Origin: Thalassospira sp.
GTDB taxonomy: Bacteria > Pseudomonadota > Alphaproteobacteria > Rhodospirillales > Thalassospiraceae
Assembly (NCBI RefSeq): GCF_002709775.1
Contig: NZ_PAQR01000015.1
Location: 1 to 63,873, forward strand
Length of the DNA stretch: 63,873 bases
Direction: 5' to 3'
The notes under the pieces were generated by a model. It searched no databases and had not been told where the DNA came from. It saw only the letters and a program-made list of their open reading frames with translations. Position numbers and translations under genes: made by a program. Shown one piece after another: positions 41,490-50,227 of this stretch (the first letter of the stretch is position 1; the number at the start of each line of letters is the position of its first letter).

Positions 41490-42200
41490 TCAAAGGCGAT
41501 GAACCGCGTGGCGCAACCACACAACACCGCCCTCAAGCGTTTCGCTACCGATCAGGGATAATTCCTGATTGGCAGCGGGAAATTCCTGGCCGTCTCCGTG
41601 ATAGTCATAGATCGATGGCACACCCTTAAGCCCATCAATGGTCGGGCAGATCAGCGTGCTTGTTTCATCAATCAGACCGGCACGCAAAAACGCCCCGTTC
41701 AATTTGCCACCACCTTCAAGCAGCAGCTTCTTCAAACCAAATTCGCTCGCCAGCACCGAAAGCGCACGGTCAAGATCCATACCATCCGGCCCGGCAAACA
41801 GGTATGAAACACCCTGCTCGCGAAGATGCTCGAGATGGCTCTCCTCGACCGTATCGGCAAGAACGACAATCGCGTGATCGCCATCAATCTCGCCCCCGTC
41901 CCAAAGCAGCCGGCCAGACGGATCAAAGGCGACCCCGACGGTTTCAGACGTGCGTGCCGCCAGATGGTTCGGGCGGTTGCGCGATGCTTCGGGTACGGCT
42001 TTTTCACGGATCCCGGCGGCGTAGTGTTCCATGGTGCGGCGGCCGACCATCCAGCCATCCGCACCAAAGGTTTCTGCCACACGGTCATAGTGACGCTCGA
42101 TCAAATCATCGATGGTGCCACCATGGGGATTACCCCAACGTTCGGCCCAAAGCCGCCCGTCAAGCGAGGTAATCATGTGACAAACAATCGTGGGGCGCAT
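41490..42200 (-). CDS. RibD C-terminal / dihydrofolate-reductase-like reductase
   Basis: A 236-residue NADPH-dependent reductase fold related to the RibD reductase domain: CHMITSLDGRLWAERWG at the N-terminus, GWMVGRRTME, and LLLEGGGKLNGAFLRAGLIDE near the C-terminus. It is not a riboflavin gene in context; stand-alone members are uncharacterised reductases. It lies 32 bp downstream of the second cupin gene on the same strand. Confidence 0.82.
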   Translation of the reverse strand: MRPTIVCHMITSLDGRLWAERWGNPHGGTIDDLIERHYDRVAETFGADGWMVGRRTMEHYAAGIREKAVPEASRNRPNHLAARTSETVGVAFDPSGRLLWDGGEIDGDHAIVVLADTVEESHLEHLREQGVSYLFAGPDGMDLDRALSVLASEFGLKKLLLEGGGKLNGAFLRAGLIDETSTLICPTIDGLKGVPSIYDYHGDGQEFPAANQELSLIGSETLEGGVVWLRHAVHRL

Positions 42201-42232
42201 GTGTCTTCCAAACTTTCCGATGGGGCTGGCAA

Positions 42233-42628
42233 TCAGCCCTCATAGTCCTTGTCGCTGACATGCTCCATCCAGGTGACGGGGCTGCCATTGATGCTTTCCT
42301 GGATCGCGATATGCGACATCGCGGTTTCCGGGGATGCACCGTGCCAGTGTTTTTCCTCGGCCGGGAACCAGACAACATCGCCCGGGAAGATTTCCTCGAT
42401 CGGGCCACCTTCACGTTGCACGCGGCCTTTACCAGACGTCACAATCAGGGTCTGACCCGCCGGATGGGTGTGCCATGCGGTACGTGCGCCCGGCTCAAAG
42501 GTCACATGTGCCCCCGATGCGCGGCCCGGTTCTTCGGCGGCAAACAGCGGATCGACACGGACAGTTCCGGTAAACCAGTCTGCCGGGCCCTTGCCCGACG
42601 GGTTTGATCCAACACGCGTGATTTTCAT
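42233..42628 (-). CDS. Cytosolic cupin-domain protein
   Basis: A 131-residue cupin with no signal peptide. [23 protein letters not shown] and [12 protein letters not shown] carry the metal-binding His. It is clearly related to the secreted cupin at 40815. AGGAGATCG precedes the ATG at 42628. A perfect LysR box lies 104 bp upstream. Confidence 0.83.
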   Translation of the reverse strand: MKITRVGSNPSGKGPADWFTGTVRVDPLFAAEEPGRASGAHVTFEPGARTAWHTHPAGQTLIVTSGKGRVQREGGPIEEIFPGDVVWFPAEEKHWHGASPETAMSHIAIQESINGSPVTWMEHVSDKDYEG

Positions 42629-42731
42629 TTTCGATCTCCTAAATTTTGAGCCCGGCGATCGGTTGGTCGGGCATATCCTAAACCTATTCCTGTCAGCCGA
42701 TTTCACTAGCCCGGAAAATCAACAAGCAATT

Positions 42732-42746
42732 ATGAGCAGCGCTCAT
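42732..42746. promoter_or_regulatory. LysR box B (perfect ATGAGC-N3-GCTCAT)
   Basis: A perfect palindrome followed by GAAA, 104 bp upstream of the cytosolic cupin gene and 15 bp after the reductase stop. Confidence 0.7.
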
Positions 42747-42760
42747 GAAAGGGCTTTTGA

Positions 42761-43396
42761 TCAATGCTTGTCGAACCGGTAAGTCAGTTTCGGCCCGCCG
42801 GGCTGCCCATAGGCGAGCTCGGCTGTAATCATGGCGAACGGCTCACAGAACCGCGCAGTTCGAAGGGCGCCGGCATCACAGGGCGAAAATCCCATATCGG
42901 TAATCAGATCGGCGGCCACCGATTTGGCAGCGGCATCATCGCCGTAATACAGAACATCGGCGCGTTCACCTTTGCCCTTGTTGGCAAAGACGGTCTCAAA
43001 CACCTCGCTTGGCGTGGTGTTGAATGCCGATACCCAGCGCGCCTTGGGGCGCAGGCTTGCCAGATGCTCCGCACCGGATGTCGTCGTGCCAACCACCAGA
43101 TCTCGGTTTTGCAGATCGAGTGGCACACAGCAATTTACAACCACCTTGCCAGCAAGATCGCCTGCCTGGGACAACACATCATCAATCCGCGACCAGTGCA
43201 CGGCGAGCAACAGCACATCGGAATTCTCGACCGCGAAGGCGACCGAACCGGACTGGCCGTTTTCGACACCATCGGCCAGACGCTTCAGTTTTGCATCACT
43301 ACGGGCATAGCTGAAAATCACGTCATGCCCGGCCTTGGCCCAGAATGTGCCAAGCTTCGCGCCCATCAGGCCGGAACCCAGAATTCCAATTTTCAA
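42761..43396 (-). CDS. NADPH-dependent F420 reductase-like Rossmann protein
   Basis: A 211-residue protein with the N-terminal nucleotide-binding motif KIGILGSGLMGAKLG and the FNTTPSEVF segment of the F420-dependent NADP reductase/coenzyme-like family. The start appears to be a TTG at 43396: AGGAG lies seven bases before it and MKIGILGSG is the usual family N-terminus; the longer frame to 43486 has no such signal. It is divergent from the LysR gene. Substrate unknown. Confidence 0.82.
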   Translation of the reverse strand: MKIGILGSGLMGAKLGTFWAKAGHDVIFSYARSDAKLKRLADGVENGQSGSVAFAVENSDVLLLAVHWSRIDDVLSQAGDLAGKVVVNCCVPLDLQNRDLVVGTTTSGAEHLASLRPKARWVSAFNTTPSEVFETVFANKGKGERADVLYYGDDAAAKSVAADLITDMGFSPCDAGALRTARFCEPFAMITAELAYGQPGGPKLTYRFDKH

Positions 43397-43458
43397 TTCA
43401 ATTCTCCTGCTTGCGACCTGAATGATCTTATGGGGTCTTAACGCTAAAGATTGTGACT

Positions 43459-43512
43459 TGGTTCTCATGAAACCAGTCAAATCCACAGATTGCTCTTATG
43501 AATTTGGCTCAT
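43459..43512. promoter_or_regulatory. LysR/reductase divergent promoter with LysR box C
   Basis: ATGAAT-TTG-GCTCAT at 43498-43512 has a perfect right half and a partial left half. TTCTCATGAAACC at 43462-43474 is another half-site, sharing CTCATGAAACC with box D. A T-N11-A site in the gap between a LysR gene and its divergent neighbour is the classical arrangement. Confidence 0.5.
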
Positions 43513-43646
43513 TGATGTAACAATACCTATATGACCAAGGGTCTGCTAAACGTATCGGTTTGTTGATGTTTCGATGCTGACCCATGCCAAGACCGACCGT
43601 TCGCCCGACCCTGCAACCGACCCTGCAACCAAACGGAGCGCAAAAC

Positions 43647-44540
43647 ATGTTGCGTGAAAATGTTGTCGACCTGCTGGCCTTCATCGCCGTTGCCCGTGCG
43701 GGAAGTTTCACGCGCGCCGCCGCCCAGATCGGCGTTTCGCAATCTGCACTCAGCCACACGGTGCGCGGTCTTGAAGAACGGCTTGGCATGCGACTTCTGT
43801 CACGCACCACACGCAAGGTCGCCCCGACCTCAGCCGGTGAACGCGTGTTGGAACGCATCGAGCCGCACTTCGCCGAGATCGATGTAGAACTGCGCGCACT
43901 GGTCGAAATGCGCGATCGCCCGGCCGGGCTGATCCGCCTGACGGCAACCGATCATGCTGCCGATACCGTCATCTGGCCAAAGCTCAAAGACGTGATCAGC
44001 GACTATCCCGAACTCAAGGTCGAAGTGAATTCGGACTACCGCCTGACCGACATCGTTTCCGAACGTTATGACGCCGGGGTCCGCCTTGGTGAACAGGTGT
44101 CCGAGGGCATGATCGGGGTTCGCATCGGCCCGGATTTCCGCATGCTGGCCGTGGCATCACCGGATTATCTTGCCAGTCACCCGGCCCCGGAAACCCCCAG
44201 CGAACTTGGCGAACATAGCTGTATTAACCTGCGCCTGCCGACCCATGACGGCTTGTATGCCTGGGAATTTGAAAAGGATGACCGCGAAATTCGCGTTCAT
44301 GTCGATGGTCAGCTGACATTCAATACCATCAACCCGATCGTTGATGCTGCCCTTGCCGGCTACGGCATCGGCTACGTGCCCGAAGATCTGGTCAATGATC
44401 ACATCGCTGCTGGTCGCCTGCAGGTCGTGCTCGGCGATTGGTGCCCGCCTTTCCCCGGTTATTATCTGTATTACCCGCACCGTCGGCAATCCTCGCCGGC
44501 ATTCGGCGTGATTGTCGATGCGCTTCGCCATCGTGACTAG
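43647..44540 (+). CDS. LysR-family transcriptional regulator
   Basis: A 297-residue LysR protein with N-terminal HTH (FIAVARAGSFTRAAAQIGVSQSALSHTVRGLEERLGMRLLSRTTRKV) and a periplasmic-binding-like effector domain. The ATG at 43647 has CGGAGCG upstream; the preceding open frame only reads a direct repeat (GACCCTGCAACC twice, 43607-43630) and is not coding. It probably binds the six ATGAGC-N3-GCTCAT-like sites mapped here. The inducer is unknown; related clusters respond to electrophiles or quinones. Confidence 0.9.
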   Translation: MLRENVVDLLAFIAVARAGSFTRAAAQIGVSQSALSHTVRGLEERLGMRLLSRTTRKVAPTSAGERVLERIEPHFAEIDVELRALVEMRDRPAGLIRLTATDHAADTVIWPKLKDVISDYPELKVEVNSDYRLTDIVSERYDAGVRLGEQVSEGMIGVRIGPDFRMLAVASPDYLASHPAPETPSELGEHSCINLRLPTHDGLYAWEFEKDDREIRVHVDGQLTFNTINPIVDAALAGYGIGYVPEDLVNDHIAAGRLQVVLGDWCPPFPGYYLYYPHRRQSSPAFGVIVDALRHRD

Positions 44541-44548
44541 AGCGATAT

Positions 44549-44563
44549 GTGAGCCGTGCTCAT
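44549..44563. promoter_or_regulatory. LysR box D (one mismatch)
   Basis: GTGAGC-CGT-GCTCAT followed by GAAACC, 107 bp upstream of the cytochrome P460 gene and nine bases after the LysR stop. Confidence 0.6.
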
Positions 44564-44669
44564 GAAACCTTTCGGGGAAGCCTGACTAATCATCGATCAC
44601 TTGGGCCACTAAGCTTGCGGGATCAAAAATGATTTTACTGCCATGATCCCGCAGAAGGACGCCTTGCCC

Positions 44670-45140
44670 ATGACCTATGCACGTTCACGCCTGATCCTTC
44701 CGGCACTTTGCATTGCCATGACGCTGGCGGCTGCACCGGCTTTGGCCCAGTCATCCAATGAGTCCCCCAATGAACAGGTTGCCTTCCCCGAAGGCTACGA
44801 AAACGGTGTGCATTACGGCACCTTCAAGCGCGGCGGCATTACCGAGGAACTCTATACCTCTCCTGCGGCGATTGCGGCTGCCAAGGCCGGTGAACCGTTT
44901 CCCGACGGCACCGTGATCATGATGGAAGATCATCGCGACGGAAAACTATATCGCTATATCGCCATGGAAAAGCGTGCCGAATGGGATGAGTACAGCGTTT
45001 CGGGATCGTGGCTGTTTCGTGAATGGGATGCCAATCGGGTCGCCAAGGCCTCCGAAGACGGCACCAGCTGCCAGTCCTGTCATACCTCGCAGGCTGAAAA
45101 CGACTTTGTCTTCACCCATCACCTGATGCTGGATGACTAA
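44670..45140 (+). CDS. Cytochrome P460-family c-type heme protein
   Basis: A 156-residue periplasmic protein: signal peptide ending AAAPALA-QSS, a P460 domain (YRYIAMEKRAEWDEY, GSWLFREWD), and one heme motif CQSCHT near the C-terminus. The heme site reads CxxCH, so heme c attachment is expected. The family oxidises hydroxylamine or NO in ammonia oxidisers but many members are uncharacterised. The ATG at 44670 begins the signal peptide. Another redox protein under a putative LysR box. Confidence 0.85.
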   Translation: MTYARSRLILPALCIAMTLAAAPALAQSSNESPNEQVAFPEGYENGVHYGTFKRGGITEELYTSPAAIAAAKAGEPFPDGTVIMMEDHRDGKLYRYIAMEKRAEWDEYSVSGSWLFREWDANRVAKASEDGTSCQSCHTSQAENDFVFTHHLMLDD

Positions 45141-45229
45141 GTCATGATGCGCGCCTACTGCTAAAATTGCTGCCTTTGGTTTCGTCGTGAGCTACCCTGT
45201 CAGGGATCATTCATAACCGGGCAACAACC

Positions 45230-46543
45230 ATGCGCGCTCCTTCAGGCCAGACCGCCTATAGCGACGTGAAATCCATGTTCTTTGCCGTCGAGCAGGCCGG
45301 GCTGCGCCTTGCCATCAAGGGACGGCTGGTCGCCATTCTGGTTCTGGGCATCTGGATGGTGATCACCAGACCGCCGGAAAGATCCTTTGATATCATCTTT
45401 GCCATGGCCGTTCTGGCGATCTTCGGCCTTCTGCATTTCGCCATTATCGGCTCTGTTTGGGATCGCAAATGGGTCAAATATGCGTTCCTGACCGTCGATT
45501 ACATTCTGATTTCCGGCGCGATGACAATCTTTCCACCGGAACCGTCCTTTGACCTGCCACAGTTCTTTACGTTCCGCTTCGACGTCTTTCACTATTACTA
45601 CATCGTGCTGGCCGTCGCGGCCTTCAGCTTCTCACCCGGGCTGGTCTTGTGGGCGGGAGCAATCGGTGCAACAGGCTGGATGACAGCCTTCCTCTGGGTG
45701 CGCTCAAAGGTCCAAATGCCGCTGGAATGGGGCGATGCCATCCAAAGCACCAGCACCGATCAGTTTCTTTCCGTCTTCCTCAGCGACCGGTTCGTCGGCA
45801 CCGGCAGCCGGGTTCAGGAAGCACTGATCTATCTGGTTGTTGCCGGTCTCATCGCCCTTGTCATGCAGCGTGCGCGTCAAACGGTGCATCGCCAGTTCGA
45901 TGCCGAACGCGATCGCAACACTGTTTCGCAAATCTTTGGTCAGTTCGTGCCCGCAAGCATTGCCGATACCATGATCAAGGATCGTGGCATGCTTGATCCG
46001 GTCGAACGTGATGCCACCATCCTGTTTGTCGATATTGCCGGTTTCACCCAACTGACCGAAAACCGCGGCCCGAAAGCGACCGTGGATATCCTCAATGCCT
46101 ATTTCGATGCCACCACCGATGTCATCGGCAAGCATGATGGCGTGGTCACACAGTTTCAGGGCGATGCGATCCTTGCGGTCTTCAATGTTCCCATTGCCAA
46201 TGATGATCACGCCAAAAGCGCCTTTGATGCCGCCTGCGACATTCTGGACCTCGTTGGCAAAACTACCTTTGCCGGGGAAACCCTTGCGGTACGGATTGGC
46301 ATCAATAGCGGTCCGGTGATTGCCGGGAATGTCGGAGGTGGTGGACGACAAAGCTATACGGTGCATGGCGATACCGTAAATCTCGCCGCACGGCTCGAAG
46401 CCATGAACAAGGATTATAGCACCTCCCTGCTTCTGACCGAAGCAACGGCGACTCTGCTTCCCGACACAGCGCTTAAGCCCATGGGTGAAGTTGCCGTGCG
46501 CGGCCATAGCACGAAGGTCGCGATCTTCTCGTTGCCGGAGTGA
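45230..46543 (+). CDS. Membrane adenylate/guanylate cyclase
   Basis: A 437-residue class III nucleotide cyclase. About six hydrophobic segments fill residues 30-210; the catalytic domain follows with metal-binding Asp in LFVDIAGFTQLT and QGDAILAVF, and the C-terminal GINSGPVIAGNVGGGGRQSYTVHGDTVNLAARLE. The family makes cAMP more often than cGMP; base specificity is not clear. It stands alone with no coupled partner. No clear Shine-Dalgarno precedes the ATG. Confidence 0.88.
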   Translation: MRAPSGQTAYSDVKSMFFAVEQAGLRLAIKGRLVAILVLGIWMVITRPPERSFDIIFAMAVLAIFGLLHFAIIGSVWDRKWVKYAFLTVDYILISGAMTIFPPEPSFDLPQFFTFRFDVFHYYYIVLAVAAFSFSPGLVLWAGAIGATGWMTAFLWVRSKVQMPLEWGDAIQSTSTDQFLSVFLSDRFVGTGSRVQEALIYLVVAGLIALVMQRARQTVHRQFDAERDRNTVSQIFGQFVPASIADTMIKDRGMLDPVERDATILFVDIAGFTQLTENRGPKATVDILNAYFDATTDVIGKHDGVVTQFQGDAILAVFNVPIANDDHAKSAFDAACDILDLVGKTTFAGETLAVRIGINSGPVIAGNVGGGGRQSYTVHGDTVNLAARLEAMNKDYSTSLLLTEATATLLPDTALKPMGEVAVRGHSTKVAIFSLPE

Positions 46544-46562
46544 TTTGATCTTTGCCCAAGGA

Positions 46563-46600
46563 CAAAGCCCCCTCCCGCACGGTGGCGAAAGGGGGCTTTG
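46563..46600. terminator. Terminator between the cyclase and the CMD-family genes
   Basis: An 11-bp perfect stem CAAAGCCCCCT/AGGGGGCTTTG (46563-46573 with 46590-46600) between convergent genes. Flanking T/A runs are short. Confidence 0.6.
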
Positions 46601-46637
46601 ACACGGGGTCGGGGGACTTTGAATTTAGTTTGCGATT

Positions 46638-47411
46638 TTAGTTCGCGCGGGACTCAAACACGTCCTTGGCAACCGGCATCGCGGAAAAGATGTTCGGCCA
46701 ACCGGCATAGAATGCCAGATGCGACAGAACGGCCGAGGCCTCATCTTTCGAAAGCCCGTTATCCATCGCCTTGTTCAGATGGAATGGCATCTGTTCGACC
46801 TTGCTTGCCGCAATCAGGGCGGCCACGGTCACAAGACTGCGGTCACGCGGTGCGAGTGCCGGGCGCAGCCAAAGATCAAGGAACAGAAGCTGTTCGGTGT
46901 TATCGACCACACCTCGGGACACATCACCAAAGGTGTCCTGAACAAAGGTCTGGCGGGCATCCTCTGCTTCCTGGTTCAGCGGCAGCAATTCCGGATCGAC
47001 GGCCGGCAGTTCGGAAACCTCGATACCGCGTTCTTCATAGATCGGTGCAATCACTTCGGCGGCAGCCGTAGCATTGCCCCAACCGGTATAGAAGGCCAGA
47101 TGGGTAATGGTTTCGGAAATCTCGGCCGGGGTCACACCGGCATCAAGTGCGACATTAACGTACGTGCCAAGGTCTTCGGTGTCATGACGGGTGACAAGGG
47201 CGGCAACCGTAATCAGACCACGGTCACGCGCCGAAAGATCGTTCTGCTGCCAAAGGGTGTCAAACAGCGCATCCTGCGTATAGTTCGAAAGCGCTGGTGC
47301 CACACGCGACAGTGCCGAAAGATCGGGCGCTGAAACGCTGCTTTCCTGAGCCTGAACTGCGGGCGCTGCGAGCGAAAGGGCGAATACCGTCGATACAATC
47401 TGCTTTTTCAT
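46638..47411 (-). CDS. Secreted protein with two carboxymuconolactone decarboxylase-like domains
   Basis: A 257-residue protein with a signal peptide (MKKQIVSTVFALSLAAPAVQA) and two copies of the CMD fold, DRGLITVAALVTRHDTEDL...HLAFYTGWGNA and DRSLVTVAALIAASKVEQM...HLAFYAGWPN. Neither copy has the CxxC pair of AhpD, so peroxidase-partner activity is unlikely. Periplasmic CMD proteins are often next to cupins of the kind found at 40815, although their function is unknown. Start at 47411 (AGGA eight bases upstream) or 47420. Confidence 0.83.
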   Translation of the reverse strand: MKKQIVSTVFALSLAAPAVQAQESSVSAPDLSALSRVAPALSNYTQDALFDTLWQQNDLSARDRGLITVAALVTRHDTEDLGTYVNVALDAGVTPAEISETITHLAFYTGWGNATAAAEVIAPIYEERGIEVSELPAVDPELLPLNQEAEDARQTFVQDTFGDVSRGVVDNTEQLLFLDLWLRPALAPRDRSLVTVAALIAASKVEQMPFHLNKAMDNGLSKDEASAVLSHLAFYAGWPNIFSAMPVAKDVFESRAN

Positions 47412-47708
47412 CTGGATCATCCTGTTTGCTTGCGTTGCGGAAAACTTCCTGTGCCGGAAGCCTTGCGAACAGAGATACGCCAGCCCCACTCAAAAACTAG
47501 GCTACCCAATTCGATAAGACCCATTAGCTCAAATCATAAGTGGACAGCAAAAACCGAAAAAACCCCGGTATTCTGGGACCCTAAGGGTGGATGAGGGGGA
47601 TTCATAACTACTATCATTCAAACGGGACTACTCTGATCAAGGCTGGCAACGTAACCTTGTTCACACATTTACAGTGCCGTTCACCTCATCCGGAACGAGG
47701 GATTTGCC
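47412..47708. other. Intergenic region without a gene
   Basis: The 297-bp gap between the CMD-family gene and the DUF6152 gene holds a perfect palindrome ACCCTAAGGGT at 47578-47588 and a GCTCA half-site at 47527-47531. No small coding frame stands out. Confidence 0.4.
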
Positions 47709-48203
47709 ATGCAACTGATCCGACGCTGCCTTCTAGCCCTGCTCATGATCCTGCCAGTATCGATGGCACAGGCCCATCACGGCTGGAGCACTTTTGACTC
47801 CAGCAAGGCCTATTACATCAAGGGCACCGTTCAATATGTCCGCTGGGGCAATCCGCACAGCGAGGTCGAGATGAGCGTTGATATGGTCGCTCTGCCGGAT
47901 GATCTGCGCACGCGTGACCTGCCGCCCGGTGCAAATCCGGACAATGGTGCGGCGACACTTGCTTCGGCCCGCCCCTATGACGGCGATGAGGATCGCATTC
48001 ACCTGGTGCTTGCTGGTCCGGGATGGATGGAACGCTGGGGTCTTGATCGTCCGCTTGAAGAAGGCGAAGTGATCGAGGTGCTTGGCTTTATCTCCAACGA
48101 ACAACCTGACGCCTTGCGTCCGGTGATGTTCTGGACCGGTGACGGGCAAGGTGTGTGGCAACAACTGACCGCCTTTTCAACGCCGCCTGAACCGGCGAAC
48201 TGA
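47709..48203 (+). CDS. DUF6152-like periplasmic protein
   Basis: A 164-residue hypothetical protein. The signal peptide (LLALLMILPVSMAQA) leads directly to AHHGWSTFDSSKAYYIKGTVQYVRWGNPHSEVEM, the pattern of DUF6152 proteins. The early His pair after the cleavage site may bind metal. GAGGGA precedes the ATG. It forms an operon with the next gene, a small membrane protein. Function is not known. Confidence 0.75.
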   Translation: MQLIRRCLLALLMILPVSMAQAHHGWSTFDSSKAYYIKGTVQYVRWGNPHSEVEMSVDMVALPDDLRTRDLPPGANPDNGAATLASARPYDGDEDRIHLVLAGPGWMERWGLDRPLEEGEVIEVLGFISNEQPDALRPVMFWTGDGQGVWQQLTAFSTPPEPAN

Positions 48204-48217
48204 TTTCGTTGGCTGAC

Positions 48218-48712
48218 ATGTCAGACTGGCTCCTTGAAGCTGCCCGCACTCTGGAGGCCACGGACTTTGCGATTGCCATTCGCATGGTTCCGTGGCTTTA
48301 CCCGGTGCTTGAAACCGTGCACCTGATCGGCATCAGCCTGCTGTTTGGCAGCATCATCGCGCTCGATCTCAGAATTTTGGGCGTTGCCCGGACGTCACTG
48401 CCGTTTGAAGCGATTATGCGCTTTCTGGTTCCCTTTGCCTGGGTCGGGTTTGCCTGTGCCGCGCTCAGCGGCCTCACCATGTTCATTGGCATCGCATCAA
48501 CCATCACCCAAAGCGCTGCCACCCCCTGGAAATTCGCCCTGATCGGCGTTGCGGGCATCAACATGCTGATCTTTCACGCAGACAAAAAACGCCAGAGACT
48601 TACAGGCACAGCCTTGAAAGCGCCAACCCTCCCACAAAAACTCTCGGCTCTCGCCTCCATACTTTTGTGGCTAGGTGTCATATTTGCAGGTCGCATGATT
48701 GCTTACGTCTAG
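48218..48712 (+). CDS. Four-helix membrane protein (DUF6644-like)
   Basis: A 164-residue membrane protein with four hydrophobic helices and conserved His in ETVHLIGISLLFGSIIALDLRILG; the layout resembles small heme-b or quinol-linked membrane proteins. It follows the DUF6152 gene by 14 bases. A TTG at 48209 could add three residues. The pair is often found together, so the secreted protein may work with this membrane partner (inference). Confidence 0.7.
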   Translation: MSDWLLEAARTLEATDFAIAIRMVPWLYPVLETVHLIGISLLFGSIIALDLRILGVARTSLPFEAIMRFLVPFAWVGFACAALSGLTMFIGIASTITQSAATPWKFALIGVAGINMLIFHADKKRQRLTGTALKAPTLPQKLSALASILLWLGVIFAGRMIAYV

Positions 48713-48729
48713 GCCTTCATCGACCAATC

Positions 48730-48744
48730 ATGATTTCAGCTCAT
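48730..48744. promoter_or_regulatory. LysR box F (weak)
   Basis: ATGATT-TCA-GCTCAT has a perfect right half and four of six in the left half, 216 bp upstream of the second MFS gene. The wider spacing makes it the least certain site. Confidence 0.35.
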
Positions 48745-48959
48745 CAGTCTAAGTCAATTATCCGGGCTAATGCCTGCGGATAAACCAATTTAAACTGTTC
48801 CTAATTTGGAAAGTTCAGAGCTCCCGTCGCGCCCAGCGCGTCGTGTGCGAACGGATGCCTATGAAAACGGGCCTGATTTTCTCCTGTTTCTCATAAAAAT
48901 GGCGTCGCCGGTTCGATCGGAATCACCCTGATTGGTTGATGCCTTGCAAAGGAAGAAGA

Positions 48960-50156
48960 ATGGATAGCGAAAATCCAGGCCGCAAGGGCGGTCTGAACTG
49001 GCCGTTGCTTGCGCTTGGTGTTGGTGCGTTTGGCATTGGCACCACCGAATTTGCACCGATGGGGCTTTTGCCCGCCATGGCCGATGGTGTGGATGTCTCG
49101 ATCCCAACGGCGGGAACACTTGTGACCGCCTATGCGGTCGGCGTGATGATTGGCGCACCCGTGATCACGCTTTTGTTTGGCCGCTTTAGCAAGAAAAACG
49201 CCCTTCTGTTGCTGATGGGGATTTTCGTCATCGGCAACCTGTTGTCCGCAGCAGCACCGGGCTATCTGACCCTGCTGGTATCGCGGGTTGTGACCAGCCT
49301 GTCGCAAGGCGCATTCTTTGGGTTTGGCGCGGTGGTTGCGACCAGTGTCGTGCCGCGTGAAAAACAGGCCAGTGCAGTCGCTACCATGTTTCTCGGGCTG
49401 AGCATCGCCAATATTGGCGGCGTCCCGGCTGCATCCTGGCTGGGGCAATATGTCAGTTGGCGGGCGGCCTTTGGCGGCACAGCCATGCTGGGCGTTTTGG
49501 CCATTCTGGCTTTGCAATTCGCCCTGCCCAAAGATCACCTGACAACCCGGCCCGACATTCGCGGCGAACTGGCCGCCCTTGCTAATGTCGATCTGTTGAT
49601 TGCGGTTGGTACCACCGTGATGTTCGCGGGCGGGATCTTTACGATCTACACCTATGTCGCCCCGATGCTTGAAACGCTTGCCGGGGCCAGTGGCGATTTC
49701 ATCACCATGGCTTTGATCTTGATCGGGCTGGGTTTCACGGTCGGCAACTGGACCGGCGGCAAGGTCGCCGACTGGTCGCTTGACGGAGCCACTTTCCTGT
49801 TTCTCGCCGGCATGGGAACGATTTCGATCATCATGGCCTTTGCGATGGGAAATCTGGCAACCGCGGCACTAAGCCTGTTTCTGTGGGCAGCTATTGCCTT
49901 TGGCATCGTCCCGGCCTTGCAAATTCGCGCCATGAAGGAAGCCGCCAACGCGCCAAGTCTGGCGGCTGCGATCAATATCGCCGCCTTCAACTTTGGCAAT
50001 GCCGTCGGGGCCAGTGTTGGTGGGGGTGTGATCACCGCCGGACTGGGGTATGCGGCCTTGCCCGTCGCGGCTGGTTTTATGGCCTTTGGCGGGGTTGGCC
50101 TCGTTTGGGCTGCGCGTCGCCGCAGCCAACGCAAACTTGTCATTCAAGGAGCCTGA
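48960..50156 (+). CDS. MFS efflux transporter, DHA1 (AraJ/YdhP-like)
   Basis: A 398-residue twelve-helix transporter. GAFGIGTTEFAPMGLLPAMAD at the N-terminus and the ISRVV-type VSRVVTSLSQGAFFGFGAVVA stretch are typical of the AraJ/PbuE branch. The ATG at 48960 follows AAAGGAAGAAGA; earlier starts (48936, 48939) lack such a site. It converges with the glycosyltransferase gene (stop at 50228), with only 71 bp between. Confidence 0.87.
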   Translation: MDSENPGRKGGLNWPLLALGVGAFGIGTTEFAPMGLLPAMADGVDVSIPTAGTLVTAYAVGVMIGAPVITLLFGRFSKKNALLLLMGIFVIGNLLSAAAPGYLTLLVSRVVTSLSQGAFFGFGAVVATSVVPREKQASAVATMFLGLSIANIGGVPAASWLGQYVSWRAAFGGTAMLGVLAILALQFALPKDHLTTRPDIRGELAALANVDLLIAVGTTVMFAGGIFTIYTYVAPMLETLAGASGDFITMALILIGLGFTVGNWTGGKVADWSLDGATFLFLAGMGTISIIMAFAMGNLATAALSLFLWAAIAFGIVPALQIRAMKEAANAPSLAAAINIAAFNFGNAVGASVGGGVITAGLGYAALPVAAGFMAFGGVGLVWAARRRSQRKLVIQGA

Positions 50157-50227
50157 TTGGCACCAGAATCTGCTTTAGGTGTTGATCACGGCGAACCATG
50201 GCGCTCCGGTAATGCCAACCTGTCTGG

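Noticed and set aside
43584..43646. Longer N-terminus for the LysR regulator
   Set aside because: The extension encodes a low-complexity direct repeat and lies before the ribosome-binding site; the helix-turn-helix begins right after the ATG at 43647.
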